Notes: a model not told the origin generated them from the sequence alone. Shown: positions 42,372-55,662, numbered from the stretch's first letter. The stretch is 64,000 nucleotides of DNA from CAJINA01 sp964636125 (GCA_964636125.1 CAZWPX010000019.1:1-64000); one strand, 5' to 3'. Numbers and translations: made by a program.

Positions 42372-43452
42372 TTTAGCAGGAGACACCAGCGGAACAGACT
42401 TAATCGGGTTGGGAACTGCCGGGCCCCGCATCCTGATAGTAGATGACGAAGCACCCATCCGGCACCTGTTTGGGAATATCCTGAGGGTGAATAAAATGGC
42501 GTCCACCCAGGCTGCCGATACCGCAGAAGCACGGGAACTCCTTAAAAATCAGCGTTTTGATCTGATTCTTTGCGATATTCAGATGCCGGGTGAGTCCGGA
42601 CTCGACTTTATTCGATACCTTATTGCCGATTGCCCGGATATCGCGGTGATCATGGTGACCGGTGTTGATGACCCGGAGGTTGCGGAAACTGCCCTGGAAA
42701 TAGGTGTATACGGGTACCTTGTTAAACCGATCAGCCCCAACCAGATGATTATCAGCGTGTCCAATGCATTGCGCCGTCAGGAACTGGAGGCCCGGCAACG
42801 GCGTCAGCGCGAGAATCTGGAAGAGCTGATTTCCAGTCGCACGGAAGATCTGCGGCACACGATGGATAGTTTGAAAACGACCCTGAAAGGCATCATAGAG
42901 GCCATGGGAATAACAGTTGAGAAAAGGGACCCCTATACAGCCGGCCACCAGGTGCGTGTAGCCGGTATTGCCACAGCTATCGCGAAAAAAATGGGTTTAT
43001 CGAAAAATGAAACCGAAGGCATTCGCCTTACCGGAATCATTCATGATATCGGCAAAATTGCCGTACCCGCCGAGATTCTCAGCAAACCTGGCAAAATCAA
43101 CGAGTTTGAATTTGGAATTATCCGCTCACATGCGCAAGTTGGTTATGACATAATAAAAAAAATAGATTTTCCCTGGCCGATTTCCCAAATGGTGTATCAG
43201 CATCACGAAAGGCTGGATGGCACAGGATATCCCCGGGGGTTATCAGGTGATGATATTCTCATTGAAGCAAAAGTAATCGCGGTGGCGGACGTGGTAGAGG
43301 CCATGGCTTCCCACAGGCCTTACCGCCCGGCTCTGGGCATTGAAACCGCTTTAAAGGAAATTTGTAACAACAGGGGGCGCGTTTTTGAGCCAAACGTCGT
43401 GGATGCCTGTTGTGATCTGTTCGAAAATGGTGGCTATCAATTGGATAACTAG
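42364..43452 (+). CDS. Response regulator with HD-GYP output (c-di-GMP phosphodiesterase)
   Basis: The 362-residue protein starts at ATG 42364 (ggggggaaaa upstream). It has a receiver (ILIVDDEAPIRHLF, Asp in LILCDIQMPGESG, Lys in YLVKPISPNQM), a coiled coil, and an HD-GYP domain with RDPYTAGHQVRVAG, IHDIGKI, HHERLDGTGYPRGL and VIAVADVVEAM. All catalytic and GYP residues are present, so it should hydrolyse c-di-GMP when phosphorylated. The HD-GYP part is closely similar to that of the protein at 7873. It is coupled to the PilZ gene. The stop lies at the edge of a repeat (43449-43596). Confidence 0.93.
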   Translation: MVNLAGDTSGTDLIGLGTAGPRILIVDDEAPIRHLFGNILRVNKMASTQAADTAEARELLKNQRFDLILCDIQMPGESGLDFIRYLIADCPDIAVIMVTGVDDPEVAETALEIGVYGYLVKPISPNQMIISVSNALRRQELEARQRRQRENLEELISSRTEDLRHTMDSLKTTLKGIIEAMGITVEKRDPYTAGHQVRVAGIATAIAKKMGLSKNETEGIRLTGIIHDIGKIAVPAEILSKPGKINEFEFGIIRSHAQVGYDIIKKIDFPWPISQMVYQHHERLDGTGYPRGLSGDDILIEAKVIAVADVVEAMASHRPYRPALGIETALKEICNNRGRVFEPNVVDACCDLFENGGYQLDN

Positions 43453-43596
43453 TTTCCGTCCATAAATGGTAGATTTTGGTTCAGAGCAAGGCATGAGCGA
43501 TTTTGAAACCGCAGGCATAGTGCGCTATTCCGAGGATTTCAAATGAGTGAAAACGCCGCTCTGGGCCGAAAGATGCCGTTTATGGATGGGCACTAA
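43449..43596. repeat. 148-bp element with the same ends as the 159-bp element but a different interior
   Basis: CTAGTTTCCGTCCATAAAT and (inverted) TTAGTGCCCATCCATAAAC bound a unit whose interior (GGCATAGTGCGCTATTCCGA) is unrelated to the 159-bp family and resembles a palindromic repeat type of deltaproteobacterial genomes. The left end overlaps the stop of the HD-GYP gene. Confidence 0.6.
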
Positions 43597-43615
43597 CTAA
43601 CAACGGTGACAGCTG

Positions 43616-45118
43616 ATGTTTAAACAACAAAACAATCCGGTACCATCTTTGGGAGGACTGGAAAATCGACTCTGGAACCTCGTGTTGCTGGCCGTATTGA
43701 CGATTCTCTTTTTGGCCCTGGCACTGCTGTTGCTGCAGTTTACGGATATGTTAGGGAGCGAGGAAATGTCGGTTTTAGGCCAGAATGCCAAGAAATACGG
43801 CATACCCCTGGCAATCCTCATTCTGCTTTTGTGCGCTTACATGATCGCGTATTACCGCAAGCTGGTTGATGTGTCCAGGAGCCTGGTCAAAGAGAAAGAC
43901 ATGCGCTTGAAATTATCACAGGATGTTGAAATCCTGTCCACCCTGTTCAATGTAAGCGCAACCATCAACTCCCATGAGGATCTGCGCACAATTTTGCGTA
44001 AGGTGGCGCACTCAATGGTAGCCTGCTTCAAGGCAGATTACTGCTCGATTATGCTTTATGACAAAGGCAGAAAAACGCTTAACACATTTGCCTCCCACGG
44101 CCGATTCGCAGATAAGGCTGAAAATGCTGAAATGCCATGGGGAGAAGGTGTGGCCGGGAGGGTATTAAAATCCGGAGAACCGGTCTTGCTCCAAGGAACA
44201 GTAAGCCCCAGCCAGTTTCCCGGCACGCCCCTCAAAGACAACCGGATACAGTCCGCCATGTGCGTACCGCTGAAGTCTGGAATCGATAATATCGGCGTGA
44301 TCAACCTGAATCTTTGCAATGCGCAAACAGCCTTTTCAGATTCTCATCTGCTGCTGTTGGCCGTGTTTGCCAACAACGCCGCCATGTCGATTCGAAATGC
44401 AATGTTAAATCAGGAAAAGGCCAAACGAAAGCGTATCCAGGCGGCTTTCGAAAAGCTGCACTCACCGTCGGTTCTTGATTATCTGATGAAAAGAATGAAC
44501 ACCGGTAAAGAGCCCAGGGAACTTCGGGCGAAAACGGAAATATCTATTCTGTTTGCAGACCTTCGCGGCTTCAGCGCGCTCATGGCAAAACTGGATATTA
44601 ACACCTGCGCAGATTTTCTGGATGAATTCTATCGCATCATGAACGAAGTGGTAGTTTCTCAAGGCGGCTATATTGACAAGTTTATTGGAGACGAGGTAAT
44701 GGCGATATTTCACGCGCCCGAATCTTTAAAGATCGCCTCCACATCGGCAATTAGAGCTGCCCGGAGGATGATCGCTGCCTTTGATACCCTGAAAGAAAAA
44801 TTTGTGCGTAAATTCCCGGCTTTTGATGCCTTAGGCCTTGGAATAGGCTTGAATGCAGGGCAGGTTTTTATTGGCGGCCTCGGCTCTTCCAAGCGGATGG
44901 ACTATACGGTTCTCGGCACCCCGATCAACCTTGCCCGCCGCCTCTGTTCTTACGCCAATTCAGATCAGATCCTGACTACCAGGAAGCTGTCTGAAAGTAT
45001 AGGCCCTATAATGCAATTCAAACCTGTAGAATATTTATACTTAGAGGGGTTTAGCAAACCGGTGGAAGTTTGCCAGGTTGAGATGTCGCAACCAGGTGTA
45101 GCTTGCGAAGCTGCCTGA
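43616..45118 (+). CDS. Membrane GAF-domain class III adenylate/guanylate cyclase
   Basis: The 500-residue protein has two membrane segments (about 20-42 and 60-80), a coiled coil, a GAF domain (about 110-255: LSTLFNVSATINSHEDLRTI, CSIMLYDKG, SAMCVPLKS, GVINLNL) and a class III cyclase domain (about 300-480). The metal-binding motifs are seen as ILFADLRGFSAL and FIGDEVMAIF, and GSSKRMDYTVLGTPINLARR fits the nucleotide-binding region. It probably makes cAMP or cGMP. It lies within the c-di-GMP gene run, suggesting crosstalk of two second messengers. The start at 43616 has only a weak ribosome-binding site. Confidence 0.9.
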   Translation: MFKQQNNPVPSLGGLENRLWNLVLLAVLTILFLALALLLLQFTDMLGSEEMSVLGQNAKKYGIPLAILILLLCAYMIAYYRKLVDVSRSLVKEKDMRLKLSQDVEILSTLFNVSATINSHEDLRTILRKVAHSMVACFKADYCSIMLYDKGRKTLNTFASHGRFADKAENAEMPWGEGVAGRVLKSGEPVLLQGTVSPSQFPGTPLKDNRIQSAMCVPLKSGIDNIGVINLNLCNAQTAFSDSHLLLLAVFANNAAMSIRNAMLNQEKAKRKRIQAAFEKLHSPSVLDYLMKRMNTGKEPRELRAKTEISILFADLRGFSALMAKLDINTCADFLDEFYRIMNEVVVSQGGYIDKFIGDEVMAIFHAPESLKIASTSAIRAARRMIAAFDTLKEKFVRKFPAFDALGLGIGLNAGQVFIGGLGSSKRMDYTVLGTPINLARRLCSYANSDQILTTRKLSESIGPIMQFKPVEYLYLEGFSKPVEVCQVEMSQPGVACEAA

Positions 45119-45157
45119 AAACCCAGAAAAGCCAATAGTTGATCGGAGGATTCTCTA

Positions 45158-48914
<3,757 letters not shown>

Positions 48915-48940
<26 letters not shown>

Positions 48941-49814
48941 CCCTGTATCCAGGCGCGTGCTGGAGGTGAATTTACAGAAGTGGGGCTATGATGTCCAGGT
49001 CGCTGCAGACGGCGGCAAAGCATGGGAAATCATGCAGGCGCCCGGGGCGCCGAACCTGGTAATTTCCGACTGGATGATGCCCCGGATGGATGGCCTGGAC
49101 CTTTGCCGTAATATCCGCAAACTGGGAAAGTCAGCGTATACCTACTTTATCATCCTGACGGCCAAGGGTGGGCAGGAAGATATTATCGAAGGCCTGGCCG
49201 CCGGGGCGGATGATTTCCTGACCAAACCATTCAGCCAGAGAGAACTCAAGTATCGAACCCGGATCGGAGAAAGGATTATCAAACTGGAGCAGCAGGTTCT
49301 TGAACTGGCAAATACAGATGGCCTGACCGGGGTCCTGAACCGCAGGGCGTTTATGGAAAGGCTGGCGCAAGAGGCCCAGCGCTCCCTGCGGGCGAATACG
49401 CCGTTGGCATTCACACTGACCGACATTGATCATTTTAAGAATATCAACGACAAATATGGTCACCCGGTGGGAGATCTTGTGCTGCAGCGCTTCGCGGATC
49501 AGCTGGCCACAGCCATGCGGTCCTATGATTTTTTGGGACGCTACGGCGGTGAAGAGTTTGTGATTTGTTTGCCGGGAGTCGATGGGGCGCAGGCCGGATC
49601 TGTTGCCGAAAGGATGCGTCAGCAGATCGAAGTGATGAAGATCTTGCTGCCGGACGGCCTACAGACGGTCCAGGTCACCGCCAGTTTCGGTACGGCTGTC
49701 TTTGCAACTGGATCACAGGAAAATGTGGAAGCGCTTATCAAACGAGCAGATGATGCGCTTTACCGGGCCAAGGCTGAAGGCAGAAACCGGGTGTGCCAGG
49801 CAGAAGCAACGTAA
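48915..49814 (+). CDS. Response-regulator diguanylate cyclase (REC-GGDEF)
   Basis: The 299-residue protein has a receiver (ILIAEDDPVSRRVL, Asp in LVISDWMMPRMDG, Lys in FLTKPFSQ) and a GGDEF domain (about 135-295) with DGLTGVLNRRAF, TDIDHFKNINDKYGH and the active site RYGGEEFV. The catalytic GGEEF is intact. It makes c-di-GMP when activated by phosphorylation. Its start overlaps the end of the big PAS kinase by 26 bp, so the pair is translationally coupled. With two HD-GYP enzymes and a PilZ receptor it completes a local c-di-GMP circuit. Confidence 0.94.
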
Positions 49815-49883
49815 AGCATCCCGGTTTATCTGACAGGCTGCAGCCTGCAGTCTCTTCAGCCGAGTCGTCACAGCAGGCACTAA

Positions 49884-50042
49884 CTTGTGCCCATCCATAA
49901 ATCAAAGATTTCAGGATGGCGATAGTAGCTCTTAGCGGTTAGCAATTAGGCAATGCACTGTATTTCAACCGTTTTTTATAATAGCTAATGGTTTAAAGCT
50001 AACACCTTACATCCATGATTGAAAATCATGGATAGGCACTAA
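49884..50042 (+). repeat. 159-bp MITE-like element, copy 3
   Basis: CTTGTGCCCATCCATAAATC at the left and (inverted) TTAGTGCCTATCCATGATT at the right. It has the same length and orientation as the copy at 10920. It occupies most of the gap before the PilB/GspE-like gene and ends 20 bp before its start codon, leaving little room for another promoter. Confidence 0.8.
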
Positions 50043-50062
50043 CTTATAAAAGCAGGTAGGCC

Positions 50063-52354
50063 ATGAAAAATTCCATTAGAGCGAAAAAAATTAGAAAAAG
50101 GCACATAAAGCTGGGGGACCTGCTGGTCAAGGCCGGGCTGATAGACGACAAAATCCTGCGGGAAGCACTGAGTATTCAAAGGGTTCAGGGGAAAAAACTG
50201 GGCGAGGTACTCATGGGCATGGACATTCTGGACAGTGTGGACATCGGCAACGCCCTGGCCAGTCAGCTGAAAATTCCGTTTCTGCGTCTTGAAAAAATAA
50301 GCATCCCCGCAAATATTACCGCCCTGGTCCCCCGTGAGATAGCTGAAAAATACACATTGATGCCGCTGAAGATAGTCAAAAAAGGGCTGGTGGTTGCCAT
50401 TGCCAACCCCCTGGAATTTTACGCCGAGGCTGATCTGCAGTTTGTTACCCAGATGCCGATCTTTATCGTGGTCTCCCCCAGCGACGATATCCTTGAAGCC
50501 ATCCAGAAAGCCTATCCGGACCAAACATCGGAAGACCACCTGAACGGTGAGCAGGGGGAAGAGACGATCATGGAGATTGTCCAGCGCAAGGACGCTCCGG
50601 AAGAAGGTAATCGTGATCTTCAGAACCTGGCCGAGTTGCCCCCGGTGGTCCGGTTCACCAACGCCATTCTCTCCGACGCCATCCGGATGAAAGCCAGCGA
50701 CATCCACATCGAGCCCCGGAAAGCGAAGCTGATCATCCGTTGCCGGGTAGACGGTATCATGCACGAAATCATGAAAACAGACAAACATGTCCACGCCTCC
50801 CTGGTTTCCCGGATAAAGGTCATATCCAACCTGGACATTTCCATCCGGAAAAAACCACAGGATGGCAAGGCCCAGGTAAAATACGGGGAAAACAACTTTG
50901 ACCTGAGGGTCTCCACCTTACCCACCTCATATGGTGAGAAAGTGACCATCCGCATCCTGAATCCGGCCACGGCAAAACTGAACCCGGAAGATCTTGGCCT
51001 GGCTGCAAAGGATTTGGACAATCTGCTGGAGGCCATCAACAGGCCCCAGGGTACCCTCCTGGTTACCGGCCCCACCGGCAGTGGGAAATCCTCTACCATG
51101 TATGCGTGCCTGAACAAGCTCAACACACCCCTGGTCAACATTATTACCGTGGAGGACCCGGTGGAGTTTGACGTGGAGGGTATCAACCAGGTGCAGATCA
51201 ATCCCAAGGCCGGCATCACCTTTGCGGCCGGGCTTAAATCCATTTTGCGGCAGGACCCGGACATCGTCATGCTGGGTGAGATCAGGGACAGTGAAACCGC
51301 CGGGATTGCTTTCCAGGCTGCCCAGACCGGCCATCTGGTACTTTCCACGCTGCATACCAACAATGCCCCTGCGGCCGTAACGCGGCTTCTGGACCTTGGC
51401 ATCGAAGACTTTCAAATTACAGCCGCCCTGGTGGCCGTTCTTGGCCAGCGCCTGGTCAGAAAGATTCATCAAGATTGCAAAGTTCCGTTTGTACCGGACC
51501 CGAAGATCCTGGACCGTATCCGCCCCTATCTTGGCACAGATGCAGGGGCCGCTTTCTTCAAAGGGGCCGGTTGCGACACCTGCCACAAAACAGGATTTGC
51601 CGGCCGTATGGGGTTGTTCGAGTTGTTGCAGGTTACCCCCACCCTGAAAGAGTACATCATATCGGGCGTCTCCGCCCAGACGTTAAAAAATATAGGCTCC
51701 AAAGAGGGGTTTAAAACCATGGCGGCCGACGGCATCGCAAAAGCGATGCAGGGATTGACCACCCTGGAGGAGGCCTTTCGCGTGGCCCCTCCGGAAATAA
51801 AGGCTGCCCGCTCGTCAAGGGCTGCGGCTAAAACAATCCCTGAACCCGTATCCATCACTGAAACAGTGCCCACTCGGCCTCCGGCCGACGCCTTTCCGCC
51901 GGCAGAGATATGGCTGGGAGATCCCCAAAAAGAAGAACCACCGGTTTTTACCGTTGATGAGACGTCTCCATTTGCCACTGAAAAGACCAAAATCCTTGTG
52001 GTTGACGACAGTCTGATCACCCGCAAGGTCCTTTGCAACGCGTTAGAATCGGAAAATTACCTGGCCAGCCAGGCCGGCCACGGGAAAGAGGGGCTGGAGC
52101 GGGCGTTGAAGGACAAGCCCGACCTCATCGTTACCGATTACCAGATGCCGGAAATGGATGGCATCGCGCTGATAAAAGCACTGAAATCCAATAAAGCGAC
52201 TGTCGGGATTCCCATCATCATGCTGACGGCGGTAGACGATGTGGAATCCGAAGTAGAGGTCTTTGACGCCGGCGCCGACGATTACCTCACCAAACCGGTG
52301 GATGTAAAGCGATTTCTGGCGCGGGTGAAACGGTTCGCACGCCAGTTGCAATAA
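50063..52354 (+). CDS. PilB/GspE-type ATPase with N-terminal MshEN repeats and C-terminal receiver
   Basis: The 763-residue protein begins with two MshEN-like c-di-GMP-binding repeats (KLGDLLVKAGLIDDKILREA and KLGEVLMGMDILDSVDIGNA, about residues 17-75). The secretion/pilus ATPase core follows, with FTNAILSDAIRMKASDIHIEP, Walker A GPTGSGKSSTMYA (about 335), the Asp box, and Walker B DIVMLGEIRDSETA. Only one CxxC (GCDTCHKTGF) of the usual zinc site is complete. A Pro-rich linker (about 590-640) leads to a receiver (ILVVDDSLITRKVL, Asp in LIVTDYQMPEMDG, Lys in YLTKPVDV). It powers type II secretion or type IV pilus assembly; no other pilus genes are nearby. The receiver fusion is unusual. Confidence 0.9.
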   Translation: MKNSIRAKKIRKRHIKLGDLLVKAGLIDDKILREALSIQRVQGKKLGEVLMGMDILDSVDIGNALASQLKIPFLRLEKISIPANITALVPREIAEKYTLMPLKIVKKGLVVAIANPLEFYAEADLQFVTQMPIFIVVSPSDDILEAIQKAYPDQTSEDHLNGEQGEETIMEIVQRKDAPEEGNRDLQNLAELPPVVRFTNAILSDAIRMKASDIHIEPRKAKLIIRCRVDGIMHEIMKTDKHVHASLVSRIKVISNLDISIRKKPQDGKAQVKYGENNFDLRVSTLPTSYGEKVTIRILNPATAKLNPEDLGLAAKDLDNLLEAINRPQGTLLVTGPTGSGKSSTMYACLNKLNTPLVNIITVEDPVEFDVEGINQVQINPKAGITFAAGLKSILRQDPDIVMLGEIRDSETAGIAFQAAQTGHLVLSTLHTNNAPAAVTRLLDLGIEDFQITAALVAVLGQRLVRKIHQDCKVPFVPDPKILDRIRPYLGTDAGAAFFKGAGCDTCHKTGFAGRMGLFELLQVTPTLKEYIISGVSAQTLKNIGSKEGFKTMAADGIAKAMQGLTTLEEAFRVAPPEIKAARSSRAAAKTIPEPVSITETVPTRPPADAFPPAEIWLGDPQKEEPPVFTVDETSPFATEKTKILVVDDSLITRKVLCNALESENYLASQAGHGKEGLERALKDKPDLIVTDYQMPEMDGIALIKALKSNKATVGIPIIMLTAVDDVESEVEVFDAGADDYLTKPVDVKRFLARVKRFARQLQ

Positions 52355-52397
52355 TAATCATCGGTAAACCTCCAGCTTTGCCGGAGGTCATTGAAGG
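52350..52397. repeat. Short copy of the AATAATAATCATC repeat
   Basis: AATAATAATCATC (52350-52362) followed by GGTAAACC and a CCTCC...GGAGG hairpin with GCTTTGCCGGAGGTCATTGA. The sequence joins the two outer parts of the element at 553-746. It begins on the stop codon of the ATPase gene, as the other copy does on its gene. Confidence 0.55.
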
Positions 52398-52403
52398 AGA
52401 GTG

Positions 52404-52931
52404 ATGAAATTCGGTCATACCGCATTGAAAAAAGTCGGGACCCGACTGCTGATCGCCAGCCCGCTTTTTGTTTTGGGCTGGTATCTGGTTGATACGGCCC
52501 GGGGGAATTTGTTCCTTTCACTGCAGGTGCTTGCCGGCATGACTTGTTTTGTCGCTGTTGCCACCATTGTCGGGCCATCCATTGCCGGGCTTATGGCGCA
52601 GCCTTCGGCCCGGATGTATGCGACGTCGTGCGATACCAGGCGCCCGCCTCCCGGGGAGATCTATACGGTTGCTGAAATCAGGCGAAAACAGGGGCGTTAT
52701 GATGAGGCCATGCGGGAGTATGCAAAAATTGCAAACCAGCTCCCTCAGGAAGTCGGGCCCTATATCGCCATGATGGATATTGCCGTCCTGAATTTCAGTG
52801 ACCGTGAGCGGGCCCTTGCCATTTTTCGTGATGGGATAGCTGCTTTGGAGCAAGAGGCGGATCGGGAGCAATTACGGGCGATGGGTAAGGCCTGCCTCGC
52901 CGGTTTTAAGAAAAGAGGGGCTGCAAGGTAA
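52404..52931 (+). CDS. Membrane-anchored TPR-like small protein
   Basis: The 175-residue protein has two N-terminal membrane segments (about 13-30 and 36-60) and a C-terminal helical-repeat region (IYTVAEIRRKQGRYDEAMREYAKIANQLPQEVGPYIAMMDIAV, then FSDRERALAIFRDGIAAL) typical of tetratricopeptide folds. ATG 52404 follows gaaggagag. It is 49 bp after the PilB/GspE-like ATPase and may be an accessory of the same machine, but similar proteins also occur elsewhere. No specific function is known. Confidence 0.82.
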   Translation: MKFGHTALKKVGTRLLIASPLFVLGWYLVDTARGNLFLSLQVLAGMTCFVAVATIVGPSIAGLMAQPSARMYATSCDTRRPPPGEIYTVAEIRRKQGRYDEAMREYAKIANQLPQEVGPYIAMMDIAVLNFSDRERALAIFRDGIAALEQEADREQLRAMGKACLAGFKKRGAAR

Positions 52932-52986
52932 CAAAAGTAACATTTGCAGACCACTATACTCATTTCACACTCAATGGCTATGGGAT

Positions 52987-53033
52987 AAGCCCCCTTTACA
53001 GGGGGGCAAGCCCATGCCCGGTCCTCCGGGCCG
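52987..53033 (+). ncRNA. Two-hairpin RNA-like motif, copy B, in a kinase leader
   Basis: AAGCCCCC-TTTACA-GGGGGGC, then AAGCCC, then ATGCCCGGTCC-TCC-GGGCCG. The second stem is shorter than in copies A and C and has no T run. It sits 10 bp ahead of the ribosome-binding site (gtggagg, 53044-53050) of the kinase at 53060, a position suited to cis regulation. Confidence 0.5.
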
Positions 53034-53059
53034 AGATTCTCAAAGTGGAGGCTCTTGAA

Positions 53060-54646
53060 ATGGTTGCGAAACCCACCTATGAAGAATTGGAAAAGAAAGT
53101 ATGTAAATTAGAGCGCAAATTGACAGAGGATGCAAGCATACGTTTTGGCCATATCTTTGAAGACTCACTAAATGAAATATATCTATTTGACGCAGATACA
53201 TTGAAATTCACCCAGGTGAATAGCGCAGCTCAGCATAACCTGGGCTATACCATGGAAGAACTTCAGCAGCTAACGCCCCTTGATATAAAACCCGAATTCA
53301 CGGCTGAATCGTTTGCAAAATCAATAGCGCCCTTACGCGACGGTGAAAAGAAAAAGACTGTTTTTGACACTGTTCATAAACGTAAGGACCAATCACGTTA
53401 TAATGTGCAAGTCCATTTGCAGCTTTTGAAAGATGGACGCAAAGAGTTATTCTTCGCGATTATTATAGATATCACTGAAAAGATGAAATTGGAGGAGCAG
53501 TTGCGCCAGGCCCAAAAGATGGAAGCCGTCGGGACTTTGGCCGGTGGGGTTGCCCATGATTTTAACAATATCCTGACTACGATCATCGGCAATGCCAGCC
53601 TTGCGTTAATGGAAGTCGGCAAGGATGGCCCCTTGCAAGAGGAACTCACGGAGATCAAAAAATCAGGGGAGCGGGCAGCTGCTTTGACCCGCCAGCTTTT
53701 AGCCTTCAGCAGCAAACAGATTACCCAGCCCGAGGTTCTGGATCTCAACGACTTGTTATCAGGCGTGGAGAAGATGCTCGGTCGCCTGCTTGGTGAGGAT
53801 GTTGAGCTTCTCACTATCTTTGAGCCTGCATTATGGCCGGTGAATGTAGACCCCGGACAGATGGAGCAGGTGATCATAAACCTGACGATCAATGCCGGGG
53901 ACGCTATGCCCATTGGAGGCAGGCTCACTGTTAAAACAGCCAACGCGAATCTGGACGAGAACTATTTTCGCGAGCACAGTATAAAAGATCTCCCCGGCTC
54001 TTATGTCGTGATATCGGTGCAAGACACCGGCAGCGGGATGGACACAGAAACTCAGGAACGTATATTCGAGCCTTTCTACACCACCAAGGAGCAAGGTAAG
54101 GGAACGGGATTAGGTCTGTCCACGGTCTATGGCATTGTCAAACAAAACAATGGTTTTATCTGGGCCTATAGCGAACCTGGAAAGGGAACAATTTTTAAGA
54201 TCTATCTCCCTGCAGTTAAAGAGGATGCAAAACCGGAAGAAAAAGAACAAGCGCTTGTGAGTGAACGCGGTGGCTCTGAGACTGTTTTGATTGTGGAAGA
54301 TGATGATGTGCTCCGTAGTTTTGCACAAAAAATTCTCCAGCAACACGGGTATAGAATCCTTGTGGCTGCAAATGGTGAAGATGCCTTGAAGGTCAGCGGG
54401 GAACATGAGGGGCCAATTCAGTTGATGCTAACCGATGTGGTGATGCCCAAGATGAGCGGCAAAGAAACAGCAGAACGGCTGCAACCGCTCTATCCCTGGA
54501 TGAAGGTGATTTTTATGTCCGGGTACACGGATGGCGCTATTGCTCATCATGGTGTTTTGGCGCCGGGACTGAACTTTATCGAAAAGCCCTTTTCACCGGA
54601 AGACTTGGCGCGGAAAGTGCGGGAAGTGATTGATAGTGAACAGTGA
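53060..54646 (+). CDS. Hybrid histidine kinase: coiled coil-PAS-HisKA-HATPase-REC
   Basis: The 528-residue soluble protein starts at ATG 53060 (MVAKPTYEELEKKVCKLERK). It has one PAS domain (about 35-150), HisKA with GVAHDFNNILTTIIGNA, HATPase (NLTINAGDAM, DTGSGM, GTGLGLSTVYGIV) and a C-terminal receiver (LIVEDDDVLRSF, Asp in LMLTDVVMPKMSG, FIEKPFSPEDL). It is a close relative of the kinase at 33533, but with one PAS domain fewer. The leader carries RNA-like motif B, and heptamer array 6 follows the gene. Confidence 0.93.
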   Translation: MVAKPTYEELEKKVCKLERKLTEDASIRFGHIFEDSLNEIYLFDADTLKFTQVNSAAQHNLGYTMEELQQLTPLDIKPEFTAESFAKSIAPLRDGEKKKTVFDTVHKRKDQSRYNVQVHLQLLKDGRKELFFAIIIDITEKMKLEEQLRQAQKMEAVGTLAGGVAHDFNNILTTIIGNASLALMEVGKDGPLQEELTEIKKSGERAAALTRQLLAFSSKQITQPEVLDLNDLLSGVEKMLGRLLGEDVELLTIFEPALWPVNVDPGQMEQVIINLTINAGDAMPIGGRLTVKTANANLDENYFREHSIKDLPGSYVVISVQDTGSGMDTETQERIFEPFYTTKEQGKGTGLGLSTVYGIVKQNNGFIWAYSEPGKGTIFKIYLPAVKEDAKPEEKEQALVSERGGSETVLIVEDDDVLRSFAQKILQQHGYRILVAANGEDALKVSGEHEGPIQLMLTDVVMPKMSGKETAERLQPLYPWMKVIFMSGYTDGAIAHHGVLAPGLNFIEKPFSPEDLARKVREVIDSEQ

Positions 54647-54687
54647 AGATTGAAAATTGAATATTTGAGGAGGTCGTTGTACTTTTC

Positions 54688-54736
54688 GTTGCTCGTTGCT
54701 CGTTGCTCGTTGCTCGTTGCTCGTTGCTCGTTGCTC
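54688..54736 (+). repeat. Heptamer array 6 (GTTGCTC), intergenic
   Basis: Seven perfect tandem GTTGCTC units, followed by one degenerate unit. It is the most homogeneous array here, which suggests it is the youngest. It is preceded by AGTGAAGATTGAAAATTG-type sequence (54643-54660). The remainder of the 54647-54905 gap shows no gene. Confidence 0.88.
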
Positions 54737-54905
54737 GTTGGAGCGAAGCGGAAGTTCCACTATGCGGGGGTACTGGTTGTAACGAAAACGAAAAGCGAAG
54801 AAAAGGGGCAATCACAATTGTGTGGGCGGCTGAAGTGCTTCCTGAAGGATTTTTGATTGATTTTTAACAGAAAGTTACGCCAACAAGGTTACCACAGGGT
54901 GAGTT

Positions 54906-55634
54906 ATGAAGCCTATTTTTATAGCGATTTTGTTAATTTTTCAAATTGCCTCATTCAGTTTTGCAGCCGAACCCCAAAAGAGTTCCCGAACGGTCATGAT
55001 CTCGGCCATCGTTAATGAACAAACCCATGCCATTTCCAAATACGTTATGCGGGAGGCCTACCGCCGAATAGGATATAAAGTATATTTTGACGATTTGCCC
55101 GGTCAGCGCGCTATAGAGTGGGCAAACAACGGATTGACTGATGGCGATGTGGCCCGCATCGAAGGAGCCGAAAATAAGTATCCCAACCTCATCCAGGTAA
55201 AAATCCCGATCATCTATTTCAAGGGCATTGCATTCTCAAAGACGGTCAGCAAGCGAATCGACCACTGGGAGGATCTCAAAGGTATCAGGACCGGAGTCGT
55301 CCGAGGCATTCGCTACTCGACTATCGGCACCAGGGGGATGGACCCATATTTTGCCAATGACATGACTCACTTATTTACCCTACTGGACAAGGGGCGCATT
55401 GAAGTTGCGGTTGCCGTTTTTGATGCGGGCAGGATAGAGATAGAGAAAAACTTCAAAGAGAGCGGTATTCACGTGGCCGGATCGCCGCTATTTTCTGCGC
55501 CTTTGTATCATTTCGTCAACGTTAAGAACAGGGACCTGGTTCACAAATTGGAAGACGTTCTCTCTGAAATGACCGCATCCGGAGAGATTGAACACCTGTG
55601 GCAGCGGGCACTTAACCGGTTATCTGGCAATTAA
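54906..55634 (+). CDS. Periplasmic solute-binding protein (SBP_bac_3-like)
   Basis: The 242-residue protein has a signal peptide (IFIAILLIFQIASFSFAAE) and a two-lobe binding-protein pattern: YRRIGYKVYFDDLPGQRAIEWANNG, DHWEDLKGIRTGVVRGIRYS, and a C-terminal EIEHLWQRAL. It lacks neighbouring ABC transporter genes and lies 28 bp before a large sensor kinase, so it probably delivers a ligand to that kinase's periplasmic region in place of a transporter. The ligand (amino acid-like or similar) is not predictable. Starts at ATG 54906 after gggtgag. Confidence 0.83.
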   Translation: MKPIFIAILLIFQIASFSFAAEPQKSSRTVMISAIVNEQTHAISKYVMREAYRRIGYKVYFDDLPGQRAIEWANNGLTDGDVARIEGAENKYPNLIQVKIPIIYFKGIAFSKTVSKRIDHWEDLKGIRTGVVRGIRYSTIGTRGMDPYFANDMTHLFTLLDKGRIEVAVAVFDAGRIEIEKNFKESGIHVAGSPLFSAPLYHFVNVKNRDLVHKLEDVLSEMTASGEIEHLWQRALNRLSGN

Positions 55635-55662
55635 CTGTATAATTAGACATTTTTGGTGATAA

